Of a stretch of DNA of 64,000 nucleotides, positions 26,858 to 34,426 are shown piece after piece. The notes beneath the pieces were generated by a model, which made no database searches, was not told where the DNA came from, and worked only from the letters and a program-made list of their open reading frames with translations. Made by a program: the position numbers and the translations under genes. Source of the stretch: Gillisella vitis (GTDB lineage Bacteria; Pseudomonadota; Alphaproteobacteria; Rhizobiales; Rhizobiaceae); NCBI RefSeq assembly GCF_001541345.2, contig NZ_LMVL02000010.1, positions 1-64,000 on the forward strand. The letters run 5' to 3'. Position 1 is the stretch's first letter. Each line of letters opens with the position of its first letter.

Positions 26858-27610
26858 TCATATTCTATAAGACGCTACGCGGTGAGCTTTCTCGGGTACC
26901 AGATCATTCTGCCGGTCCAATGGCTCATCTTCCTGCGGCAGTTTCCTGCGTGTGGCATGGGTGGCCGATGGCTGCTTTATCGCAGTTTTCGGTTGGCGCC
27001 GCGATCTTGTCGGTCCATACCTCGAGCAAATAATATCGACCGTGGCAGCGACATTGGCCTCCATGTCGCTTTCGCTCGGAATTCCGGCGATACCAAGCAG
27101 CACGGGTTCATAAAGACCGGCCTCGCACAGCGCCTTGAATTCCCGTGCCGCCTTCGCGCTATCGGGTGGGACAAGTTTACCTGATATCTTCATCGCCTCG
27201 AAAACCTGTATAAAGCGGTCCAGAACCCGGCGTGGACCGATGTCGAAATAAATCGCGCTGAGATCGGTGGCTCTGCCTGCTTCCGACACCACCAGACGGG
27301 TGATTGCGATGATCTTGGGGCGCAGCAGCAGCCTCAGATAGTTCATTCCGAGCGCTTTCAGCGTGTTTGCCGCGTCCTGCTCCTTGTCGATGACCTCCAT
27401 CAAAGGTGTAAAGGCATCTTCACCTGCCTGGACGACAAACGCGGCAAAGAGATCCGCCTTGCTGGGGAAATAGCCATAGAGCGTTCCTTTCGATCCGCCG
27501 ACTTCTGCCGCGACCGCCGCCATCGACACCTGGGCATAGCCATGGCGAAGGAACATCGACCCGGCAATGTCGACAATGGCCTGGCGCTTTGCCTGGGTTC
27601 TGACACGCAT
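26858..27610 (-). CDS. TetR-family repressor beside the stilbene-cleavage gene
   Basis: A TetR/AcrR regulator of 250 aa. The N-terminal helix-turn-helix reads DIAGSMFLRHGYAQVSMAAV and GGSKGTLYGYFPSKADLFAA; the ligand-binding domain follows. The last 50 or so residues are a basic, polar tail beyond the usual length of 200 aa, perhaps disordered. AGGAGG lies 4 nt before the ATG. It is divergent from the carotenoid-oxygenase gene, and the spacer holds two GTAC-N6-GTAC sites, so autoregulation and control of that gene are likely. It is clearly paralogous to the TetR at 33083-33685. Confidence 0.88.
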   Translation of the reverse strand: MRVRTQAKRQAIVDIAGSMFLRHGYAQVSMAAVAAEVGGSKGTLYGYFPSKADLFAAFVVQAGEDAFTPLMEVIDKEQDAANTLKALGMNYLRLLLRPKIIAITRLVVSEAGRATDLSAIYFDIGPRRVLDRFIQVFEAMKISGKLVPPDSAKAAREFKALCEAGLYEPVLLGIAGIPSESDMEANVAATVDIICSRYGPTRSRRQPKTAIKQPSATHATRRKLPQEDEPLDRQNDLVPEKAHRVASYRI

Positions 27611-27625
27611 GGCGCCTCCTGAAAT

Positions 27626-27641
27626 CGTACGGGGATGTACG
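27626..27641. promoter_or_regulatory. TetR operator candidate 1
   Basis: The palindrome CGTAC-GGGGAT-GTACG, next to the TetR ribosome site, shares the GTAC-N6-GTAC pattern with a second site 49 bp away. It would block tetR expression when bound. Confidence 0.5.
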
Positions 27642-27675
27642 TTTATAACTTGACGTCTGTCACATGGCTGTATAT

Positions 27676-27690
27676 GTACAATATCGTACG
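27676..27690. promoter_or_regulatory. TetR operator candidate 2, at the oxygenase promoter
   Basis: GTAC-AATATC-GTACG repeats the GTAC-N6-GTAC pattern. A TTGACG (27650-27655) lies between the two sites, and this site falls where the -10 region of the oxygenase promoter should be, 20-35 nt before its ATG. Confidence 0.5.
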
Positions 27691-27709
27691 GTTATGAAAG
27701 GTCAATCCG

Positions 27710-29176
27710 ATGACAGTCCCATTTCCAAATAAGCCTGAATTTACTGGATCGCTCTACAAGCCGGCCCGTTTTGAAGGCCAGGTTTATGATCTCGAAGTGG
27801 AGGGCAAAGTGCCCGAGGAGATCGACGGCACGTTCTTTCAGGTTGCTCCCGATCCGCAATATCCCCCCATGCTCGGAGAGGACATTTTCTTCAATGGCGA
27901 TGGCGCTGTCAGCGCCTTCCGGTTCAAGAACGGCCATGTGGATTTTCAGCGTCGTTACGTGATGACCGAGCGATTGAAGGCTCAGCGTGACGCTCGCGCC
28001 TCCCTGCACGGGATCTATCGTAATCCCTTTACCAACGATCCGAGCGTCAAGGATATTTCTAACTCCACCGCCAATACCAATGTGGTTGTTCACAATGGCA
28101 AGCTTCTGGCGCTGAAGGAGGATAGCCCACCTTATGCCCTCGACCCGGTCACGCTTGAAACCATCGGTCTTTATGATTTCGATGGCCAGTTGACCAGCGC
28201 GACTTTCACGGCCCATCCGAAATTCGACCCCGAAACCGGCGATCTACTGTGTTTCGGCTACGAGGCCAAAGGCGAGGCTACCCCTGACATCGTCTATTAC
28301 GAGATCGACAAGCACGGCCGGATGAAGCGTGAAGTGTGGATCACCGCACCTTATGCCGCAATGATCCATGACTTTGCGGTGACGGAGCATTTCGTGATTT
28401 TCCCGCTGATGCCGTTGACGGCGGATCTGGAGCGGATGAAGCAGGGCGGCAAGCACTTTCAGTGGCAGCCGGGTCTCGACCAGCTGTTCGGCATTCTGCG
28501 CCGGGATGGCGACGGACGCGATGTGCGCTGGTTCAAGGCGCCCAACGGCTTCCAGGGCCACACGCTGAACGCCTTTGATGACGGAGGCAGGATCTTTGTC
28601 GATATGCCCGTTACATCAGGCAATATCTTCTATTTCTTCCCGCAATCGGATGGCACTGTGCCGCCGCCGGAAACCCTGTCGTCGCAGATGATGCGCTGGA
28701 CTTTCGACATGCGGTCGAGCGGCAACAATATCGAAGTCAAGCCACTCACCAGTTTCGCTTGCGAATTTCCCCGCAGCGACGACCGCTATTGCGGCCGGCA
28801 ATATCGCCATGGCTTTGTGATCGCCATGGACCCGACCAAGCCCTTTGACGAAGCCCGGATCGGTCCGCGTCCGTTTCAGTTCTTCAATCAACTGGCGCAT
28901 CTGGATATCGCAACCGGAAAGACCCAGCTCTGGTTCGCCGATGACCAATCCTGTTTCCAGGAGCCGATCTTCGTGCCGCGCCGGCCGGACGCGCCTGAAG
29001 GCGATGGCTATGTGATCGGTCTGGTTAATCGGTTGGCGGAGCGCGCCACGGATCTCCTCGTGCTGGATGCGCAACATCTGTCAGACGGTCCGATTGCGAC
29101 CATCAAGCTGCCGATGCGTCTACGCATGTCACTGCACGGCAATTGGGTGCCGGGCGATCAGCTGAAGGCGGTTTGA
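27710..29176 (+). CDS. Carotenoid-cleavage-type oxygenase, probable (ligno)stilbene dioxygenase
   Basis: A 488-aa non-haem iron enzyme of the RPE65/carotenoid oxygenase family, with a seven-bladed propeller expected. The four iron-ligand His are visible: H169 (TAHPKFD), H220 (MIHDFAV), H284 (FQGHTLNAF) and H476 (SLHGNW). Residues that hold the 4-hydroxyl in bacterial lignostilbene and resveratrol dioxygenases have plausible equivalents: F60/F61 in EDIFF, Y103 in GIYRNPF and K136 in ALKEDSPPY. From this I infer cleavage of the central double bond of a 4-hydroxystilbene to two aromatic aldehydes. The next genes encode an aromatic-acid-type exporter and an aldehyde dehydrogenase, which fits. An apocarotenoid role is the alternative. 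Confidence 0.88.
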   Translation: MTVPFPNKPEFTGSLYKPARFEGQVYDLEVEGKVPEEIDGTFFQVAPDPQYPPMLGEDIFFNGDGAVSAFRFKNGHVDFQRRYVMTERLKAQRDARASLHGIYRNPFTNDPSVKDISNSTANTNVVVHNGKLLALKEDSPPYALDPVTLETIGLYDFDGQLTSATFTAHPKFDPETGDLLCFGYEAKGEATPDIVYYEIDKHGRMKREVWITAPYAAMIHDFAVTEHFVIFPLMPLTADLERMKQGGKHFQWQPGLDQLFGILRRDGDGRDVRWFKAPNGFQGHTLNAFDDGGRIFVDMPVTSGNIFYFFPQSDGTVPPPETLSSQMMRWTFDMRSSGNNIEVKPLTSFACEFPRSDDRYCGRQYRHGFVIAMDPTKPFDEARIGPRPFQFFNQLAHLDIATGKTQLWFADDQSCFQEPIFVPRRPDAPEGDGYVIGLVNRLAERATDLLVLDAQHLSDGPIATIKLPMRLRMSLHGNWVPGDQLKAV

Positions 29177-29192
29177 CATAGCCTGAAGGAAG

Positions 29193-29232
29193 GCATTGGG
29201 CTGAAAGCCGGGAACGATTTTCAGCCCAATGC
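29193..29232. terminator. Strong hairpin after the oxygenase gene
   Basis: A perfect 14-bp stem gcattgggctgaaa / tttcagcccaatgc with a 12-nt loop begins 17 nt after the stop. No long T run follows, but the stem should end or stabilise the transcript. Confidence 0.6.
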
Positions 29233-29250
29233 GATAATGCCAAGACTTAA

Positions 29251-29272
29251 AGCATCGTGCCGATTCCGATTT
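29251..29272. repeat. Partial copy of an intergenic rhizobial repeat
   Basis: These 22 bp are identical to part of the palindromic element at 33045-33085 (agcatcgtgccgattccgat and two more bases). The right arm has decayed, so only half the palindrome remains. Confidence 0.6.
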
Positions 29273-29501
29273 TCTGCACCATTTTTTACAGCGGCGCGCG
29301 TTTTATTGTGCGCATGTAAGTTGCTGTAATAATTCAAATTTTCGACATAATTTCGCATTGGATCGAGTTCAATTTAAGGGATTGTGCGGTAAGGCTTGGG
29401 ATATTCGAAACAGTATACGAAGTGTCATGTTTCATGACTTTTCTTACCAAACATCAATCCGATACCGGACCCCGTTGCCGCCTTTGAAGAGAACCGACCG
29501 C
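29273..29501. other. Spacer before the FUSC exporter gene
   Basis: This 229-bp AT-rich spacer is open in the exporter's frame from TTG 29358, but that stretch has no ribosome site and unlike codon use. It probably carries the promoter of the exporter-dehydrogenase operon. No GTAC-N6-GTAC site was seen. Confidence 0.4.
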
Positions 29502-31385
29502 ATGTCCTCAGCGACGAAACAGACAATCAGTGGCGATGTAAACCGGCGGCGGTGGCGATTTGTTTTCTTAAAAGGCCCCAGCGTCAGCTTTGCCTTGCGC
29601 ACCACCATTGCCGCTATTCTTGCCTTGGCACTGGCCACCGTGCTGCAAATTCACCATCCTTACTGGGCGGCGATGACGGTGTGGCTGGTTGCCCAGCCCA
29701 CCCGTGGCCTGGTGGTCGAGCGGGGATTGGCGCGGCTGGTCGGAACCATCGTTGGAGCGCTCGTCGGTTTTCTCGTGCTCTGGCAATTGAGCGCGGCGCC
29801 CGGTCTGTTGCTCTTGGTGCTGATTTGCTGGGTTGCGCTGTGCGCGGCGGCTGGATCGTTCTTTCGCCATTTCCGCTCCTATGGGCTTTTGCTGGCTGGC
29901 TATACCGCAGCCGTCGTCACCATGTCGGGTCTGATCGAGCCCCAGCTTGGCCATGAACTTGCCTGGTCGCGGATTGCCTGCACCCTGATCGGCGTGGTGG
30001 CTTCGCTTGTCGCCACGGTGCTTTTCGCGCCGGGGGCGGCCAAGGACATGGTTCATACCCGCTCGCTCGCGCTCTTGCGTCAGGCTCTGTCGCTTTCGTC
30101 GGTCTTGCTGAAAACCCGTGGGGAGGCCAAGGGGGAGACCATGGGTGAACCCATGCAACAGTTCTTCTCGGCGGTCGTCCAGATGGATACCGATCTCGAT
30201 ACATTGGCCGCGGGCTCGCTCACAGGGCATCAGCGCGCCCGGTTCGCCCGTCACATTGCCGCCGCCTCGACCATTATGGTCACCGAAGCGATGACCGCCT
30301 GCCAGCTCGAGGAGCCACGGGTGAGGGCGGAAAAGACTGCTGAAGCGTTGGCCTCAGTCGATCTGGCGCTGGGACGTGGCGATATCGAGGCGGCCCATAC
30401 CGCTGTCGCGGCAATCGACGAGCATGCGCCGCAATTGTCTGCCGCCGTGACAGCCGCCATCGGTTATCTGGGTGAGCTTTCCGCTGTCCAGCCTGTCAAA
30501 CGTCTCCTCGCTCTCAATGCTCTGCGCATATCGGACACCAGGGGGGCCGTGATTGCCTTTTGCAGGACGTTTCTTGCGCTAAGCGCGGTGGCCCTGGTCT
30601 GGAAGCTGACCGGCTGGTCTCTGGGTCCGGTCATGCTCATGACGGCTGCCGTATTCGTAACGTTGTTTTCAAGCCATGAAGCCCCTCAGCTCGCGGTTGG
30701 TGAGGCATTGAAGGGGACGCTGTGCGGCGCAACGCTTGGCTTGCTTTCGCGGATTTTTCTGCTGCCACATGCGGAAAATTCGCTGGACATACTGTTGATG
30801 GTGGCGCCCTTCCTGGCAGTGGGCGCCTATGCCATGTCGCGTCCGAAAACCGCTAAAGCGGCCATCGATGGCAATATGTCATTCCTACTCGCTGCCCAGC
30901 CGGTTTTTCCGATGGTGGTATCGCCCTGGCTTTCGGTGGAACAGACCTTGGCGATGGTGGCGGGCGTGGCTGCTGCGGCGCTCGCCTTTCGTTTTGTTTT
31001 TCCAGTCAACCATCGCCTGGTGCTGACAGTGCTGCGCAACCGTTTGACGGAGGATCTTGAGGTGACGGCCCGGCTTGCAAGCCATGAACAGGTGCTGCAA
31101 CGCCGCTACAGAATGATCCAGCGCATCCTGCGCATGGGCAGTTTGCGGCTCGTCAAGCCTTCGGAAACCAGCAGGGACGTGTTTCTGCTTCTCTGCCTTG
31201 TGACCATGCTGGGCCGTCTTTTGGAACGGCGTGGGCGCGATGACATCGCCCCGCTCGACAGGCGCTATGTCGATTTTGCTCTCGAGGCACTGAAGGCGGC
31301 TCCTGAAAACTGGGAGCACCACCATTCGGTCTTCTCGACCCTCCTGAAACGGGATCCAATCCTGGTTCCCCACGCATCCCTTTGA
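29502..31385 (+). CDS. FUSC-family efflux protein (aromatic-acid exporter type)
   Basis: An inner-membrane protein of 627 aa in the fusaric-acid resistance/AaeB family. It has two hydrophobic blocks: residues about 35-180 (TTIAAILALALATVLQIHHPYWAAMTV, then VERGLARLVGTIVGALVGF, the family hallmark) and about 350-500, with soluble helical parts after each. AaeB exports hydroxybenzoates, so this protein probably removes the acids made by the flanking enzymes. ATG 29502 with GAAGAG upstream is preferred to TTG 29358. The aldehyde dehydrogenase follows after 22 bp. No membrane-fusion partner is adjacent, unlike aaeAB. Confidence 0.85.
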   Translation: MSSATKQTISGDVNRRRWRFVFLKGPSVSFALRTTIAAILALALATVLQIHHPYWAAMTVWLVAQPTRGLVVERGLARLVGTIVGALVGFLVLWQLSAAPGLLLLVLICWVALCAAAGSFFRHFRSYGLLLAGYTAAVVTMSGLIEPQLGHELAWSRIACTLIGVVASLVATVLFAPGAAKDMVHTRSLALLRQALSLSSVLLKTRGEAKGETMGEPMQQFFSAVVQMDTDLDTLAAGSLTGHQRARFARHIAAASTIMVTEAMTACQLEEPRVRAEKTAEALASVDLALGRGDIEAAHTAVAAIDEHAPQLSAAVTAAIGYLGELSAVQPVKRLLALNALRISDTRGAVIAFCRTFLALSAVALVWKLTGWSLGPVMLMTAAVFVTLFSSHEAPQLAVGEALKGTLCGATLGLLSRIFLLPHAENSLDILLMVAPFLAVGAYAMSRPKTAKAAIDGNMSFLLAAQPVFPMVVSPWLSVEQTLAMVAGVAAAALAFRFVFPVNHRLVLTVLRNRLTEDLEVTARLASHEQVLQRRYRMIQRILRMGSLRLVKPSETSRDVFLLLCLVTMLGRLLERRGRDDIAPLDRRYVDFALEALKAAPENWEHHHSVFSTLLKRDPILVPHASL

Positions 31386-31407
31386 ATTCCAATTGTGGAG
31401 AAAAGCA

Positions 31408-32889
31408 ATGAACGCGATCAACCGGTCGGGACCCTATGGCGCTTACAGCGGCCAGTATATTGGCGGCACCTGGCGTCCTGGCGCCGCAGGGGATGTCCTT
31501 AATGTCAACAATCCCTATTCCGGTGAGAGAATTGCCGAAATCGCCCTGGCCTCGGTGGAGGATCTCGATGCGGCCTATCTGGCCGCCGAGGCGGCGCAGC
31601 GTGATTGGGCAGATAGGCCCGCAAGCGTAAAGCGTGATGTCTTTCTGCGCGCCGCGCAAATCGTTGAACAACGGCATGCTGAAATCGTCGATATGATCAT
31701 CGCCGAATCCGGCAGCACGCGCATCAAGGCCGAGATTGAATGGGCTTCGGTGCGGGATATGATGCTGGAGGTGTCCGGCATGCCGTCGCGCGTCCAGGGC
31801 CGGATTATCCCCAGCGAAGTGCCGGGCAAGGACGTGCGGGTGCATCGCGCTCCTCTTGGGGTCATCGGGGTTATCAGCCCGTGGAACATGCCAATGCATC
31901 TGTCGCATCGTTCGATTGCGCCGGCGCTGGCGCTCGGCAATGCGGTGGTTGTCAAGCCAGCGGAAGAGACCCCGATCAGCGGCGGGTTGATGATTGCCAA
32001 GATTTACGAAGAGGCAGGCCTGCCGGGTGGCCTTCTGAATGTGGTGGTCGGCCTTGCCGGGGTGATCGGCGACATGTTCACGCTGCATCCCGTGCCGAAA
32101 TTCATTTCCTTCACCGGATCGGCGCGCGTCGGTCGTCATATCGGGCAGCTTGCCATGCAGGGCTCAACCTTGAAACGGGTGGGCCTTGAACTGGGCGGTA
32201 ATGCGCCTTGCGTCGTGCTTGATGATGCGGATCTCGATCTGGCCGTTCGCGGCGCGCTTTTTGGCCGATTCCTGCATCAGGGCCAGATTTGCATGAGCAC
32301 CAACCGGATCATCGTTGATGCTTCGATCTATGACGAGTTTGTCACTCGCTTCATTGAGCGTGCCTCCAAGCTTACCTATGGCGATCCCAGTCTCATCGGC
32401 ACCAATATCGGTCCGATCATCAGCAAGCGCCAGCTTGATGGTATCCTGGCAAAAATCGAAGAAGCCAAGGCCTCCGGCCTTCATCTGGCGCTGGGTGGCG
32501 AACCGCAAGGCCAGGTCCTGCCGCCGCATGTGTTTATTGATGTCGATAACAATTCGGCGCTGGCCCAGACTGAACTGTTTGGCCCCGTCGTTCCGATCAT
32601 CAAGGCTCATGGTGAGGAAGATGCTCTGAAACTCGCTAACCAGACCGAATTCGGGCTTTCCAGCGCCGTTTTCACACGGGATGAAGGGCGTGGCCTACGG
32701 TTTGCCAAGCGTATCCATGCCGGCATGACCCATATCAACGATATTTCCGTTGCCGATAGCCCCAATGCCATGTTCGGTGGTGAAAAGAATAGCGGTATCG
32801 GGCGGTTCAACAGCGATTGGGTCGTCGCGGAATTCACCTGCGATCACCTGATCACCACCCAAAGCATTCCCCTGCAATACCCCTTCTGA
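31408..32889 (+). CDS. Aldehyde dehydrogenase, probably aromatic (benzaldehyde/vanillin type)
   Basis: An NAD(P)+-dependent aldehyde dehydrogenase of 493 aa. Catalytic residues are N160 (ISPWNMP), E261 (GLELGGNAP) and C295 (QGQICMSTNR); the coenzyme motif FTGSARVGR lies near 235-243. The GQICMSTNR box and LGVIGVISPWNMPMHLS resemble vanillin and benzaldehyde dehydrogenases, so hydroxybenzaldehydes are the likely substrate; this is inference. Start 31408 has GGAG at 8 nt. It shares an operon with the FUSC exporter and ends at a 19-bp-stem terminator. Confidence 0.88.
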   Translation: MNAINRSGPYGAYSGQYIGGTWRPGAAGDVLNVNNPYSGERIAEIALASVEDLDAAYLAAEAAQRDWADRPASVKRDVFLRAAQIVEQRHAEIVDMIIAESGSTRIKAEIEWASVRDMMLEVSGMPSRVQGRIIPSEVPGKDVRVHRAPLGVIGVISPWNMPMHLSHRSIAPALALGNAVVVKPAEETPISGGLMIAKIYEEAGLPGGLLNVVVGLAGVIGDMFTLHPVPKFISFTGSARVGRHIGQLAMQGSTLKRVGLELGGNAPCVVLDDADLDLAVRGALFGRFLHQGQICMSTNRIIVDASIYDEFVTRFIERASKLTYGDPSLIGTNIGPIISKRQLDGILAKIEEAKASGLHLALGGEPQGQVLPPHVFIDVDNNSALAQTELFGPVVPIIKAHGEEDALKLANQTEFGLSSAVFTRDEGRGLRFAKRIHAGMTHINDISVADSPNAMFGGEKNSGIGRFNSDWVVAEFTCDHLITTQSIPLQYPF

Positions 32890-32917
32890 CCGAGGGCGTT
32901 TCGTTTGTCGCACTGAC

Positions 32918-32959
32918 ACGACAGCATCATGCGTTTCATAAAACGCATGATGCTGTCGT
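32918..32959 (+). terminator. Very strong hairpin after the aldehyde dehydrogenase
   Basis: A perfect 19-bp inverted repeat (acgacagcatcatgcgttt and its complement) with a 4-nt loop lies 29 nt after the stop. Downstream TT and the convergent TetR gene fit a bidirectional terminator. Confidence 0.75.
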
Positions 32960-32982
32960 TAAGCGCTTTGGATCGATACTTT

Positions 32983-33032
32983 AGAGCATCGGACCGAAAA
33001 GTGGGAACCGGTTTTCGGAAAAATCTGATGCT
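32983..33032. repeat. Rhizobial intergenic palindromic repeat, first part
   Basis: An imperfect palindrome runs from agagcatcggaccgaaaa through accggttttcgg to atctgatgct. This type of element (agagcatc...gatgct around an accggttttcgg core) recurs between genes in rhizobial genomes. Confidence 0.65.
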
Positions 33033-33044
33033 AAAACAAAATTC

Positions 33045-33085
33045 TAGAGCATCGTGCCGATTCCGATTTCCGGCACGATGCTCTA
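33045..33085. repeat. Rhizobial intergenic palindromic repeat, second part
   Basis: A perfect 15-bp stem tagagcatcgtgccg / cggcacgatgctcta with an 11-nt loop abuts the first part and includes the stop codon of the TetR gene, so it may also terminate that transcript. A half copy lies at 29251-29272. Confidence 0.7.
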
Positions 33086-33685
33086 GCGGCTATAGAGCGT
33101 CATGATGGTGGTGGACGCATTTTTCGCTGCGGTCTCGATCTGCGCGTCATTCGGACGATCAATCAGGCCCCAGAGGCAGTGTTCATAAATACCCGCTTCG
33201 GCTACTGCCTTGAACTGTAAGGCAGCCATTGCGATATCCGGGATAGAAAGCGCCTGGCGGTCGACCAGATGTTCCAGCTTTTTTTCGATCTGGTCCAGCG
33301 TGGCTCGCGGTCCATTCTGATAGAAGATCCTGCCAAGTTCCTGAAAACGTGGCGCTTCGGCAATCACCAGCCGGTTGATAGCCAGAACCTCTGGCGAAAG
33401 CAGCAGCCGCAGGTAGGCGCGCGCATAGGCCGTCAGCGATTTCTCCACATTGTCGCTAGCCTGATCGCTATCGGCCAAAGCTGCAAAGCGTTCGCGCCCC
33501 GCTTCAATCATATAGGCTTCGAACAAGGCCTCCTTGGTGGGGAAATGATTGTAAAGGGTCGATTTCGATCCGCCGACCGAGGCCGCGATCTGCGCCATAT
33601 TGACGGCTCCAAATCCGTGTTCCCGGAACAGATCTCCGGCAATCGTCAGGATCTGGCGTCGTTTCGTCTCGCTTTTTGTCCGCAT
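33083..33685 (-). CDS. Second TetR-family repressor of the stilbene block
   Basis: A 200-aa TetR/AcrR regulator: RRQILTIAGDLFREHGFGAV, NMAQIAASVGGSKSTLYNHF in the DNA-binding part. The ligand domain shares several blocks with the TetR at 26858-27610 (YLRLLLSPEVLAINRLV against YLRLLLRPKIIAITRLV; the FKA-EAGxYE motif), so the two are paralogues. The start at 33685 (MRTKSETKRR) is chosen over upstream ATGs because the domain begins there; its ribosome site is weak. It converges on the dehydrogenase and may control the exporter-dehydrogenase operon or a gene elsewhere. Confidence 0.85.
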   Translation of the reverse strand: MRTKSETKRRQILTIAGDLFREHGFGAVNMAQIAASVGGSKSTLYNHFPTKEALFEAYMIEAGRERFAALADSDQASDNVEKSLTAYARAYLRLLLSPEVLAINRLVIAEAPRFQELGRIFYQNGPRATLDQIEKKLEHLVDRQALSIPDIAMAALQFKAVAEAGIYEHCLWGLIDRPNDAQIETAAKNASTTIMTLYSR

Positions 33686-33846
33686 TGGTTCTCTGGTCGG
33701 AATACATCGAAGATGCTGATGCATCCACGCACTGAGGATCATCGTTATCCCTGATGCCTCAAGGCTTCAAGTTTTCGTTTTCCAGCAGAACTATCCTAAA
33801 ATTCCAGTCAGGTTAAGGTTCTATGTCGCAAAAGGAACCATCTTCT

Positions 33847-34425
33847 TCAGGTTTGATGTTCTGCATCCAGCGTCACGGTAAGGAGATCGCACTGCACCGT
33901 GATTGTCAGGTCCCGAGGAACTCCTGACGAAAAGACCAGGGTATCGAAACGGCGTAGGGAAATTGTTTGTCCATTGGCAATGACAGTGGCATCACCGTTG
34001 AAAATGGCCAATGTTGTTGTCGTAGGCACCTGGCGGTGCGGGACTTCCAGATTTCCCCTTTGCATGGTGTGGCGAAAGCGTCCGCGCCGGGTCATGATAT
34101 TGAGATCCACGGTTTCGTCGCCAAGATTGTGGCTGGAAATGGCCCAGTCGCCAGAAAAGGCAAGGGGGTGACCGTCCTGTTTGAGTGTCACGCTTTGGCC
34201 GTCCGGTAGTGACAGAACCATGCCGTCACCTTCCAACAATGCAATGCTGCGATCCACACCGGGAAAGGTCGAAAAAGGGCCGTCCGCGCCGACATGGGCG
34301 ATGGACAGCCGGTAATCGAAATCCCCAAGGCCGCTGCCAGGCGGGAAAATCAGGATTTCCTCTGTCATGCCCTGGCCATTCTTCCAGGGCATGCGGCGAT
34401 AATCTTCCCGGCGCAGGATCTGCAT
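33847..34425 (-). CDS. hutD: HutD family protein
   Basis: A 192-aa cupin-fold protein found in many histidine-utilisation operons. It opens ILRREDYRRMPWKNGQGMTEEI, the hallmark of HutD, with RLSIAHVGADGPFSTFPGVDR next. Its role is not settled; a part in limiting or sensing histidine breakdown has been suggested from Pseudomonas work. The start at 34425 leaves one base after the hutU stop, so translation is coupled. It is the last gene of the hutI-H-G-U-D run. Confidence 0.9.
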   Translation of the reverse strand: MQILRREDYRRMPWKNGQGMTEEILIFPPGSGLGDFDYRLSIAHVGADGPFSTFPGVDRSIALLEGDGMVLSLPDGQSVTLKQDGHPLAFSGDWAISSHNLGDETVDLNIMTRRGRFRHTMQRGNLEVPHRQVPTTTTLAIFNGDATVIANGQTISLRRFDTLVFSSGVPRDLTITVQCDLLTVTLDAEHQT

Positions 34426-34426
34426 A

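Noticed and set aside
29358..29501. N-terminal extension of the FUSC protein from TTG 29358
   Set aside because: No ribosome site, AT-rich codons unlike the gene, and FUSC homology begins after ATG 29502.
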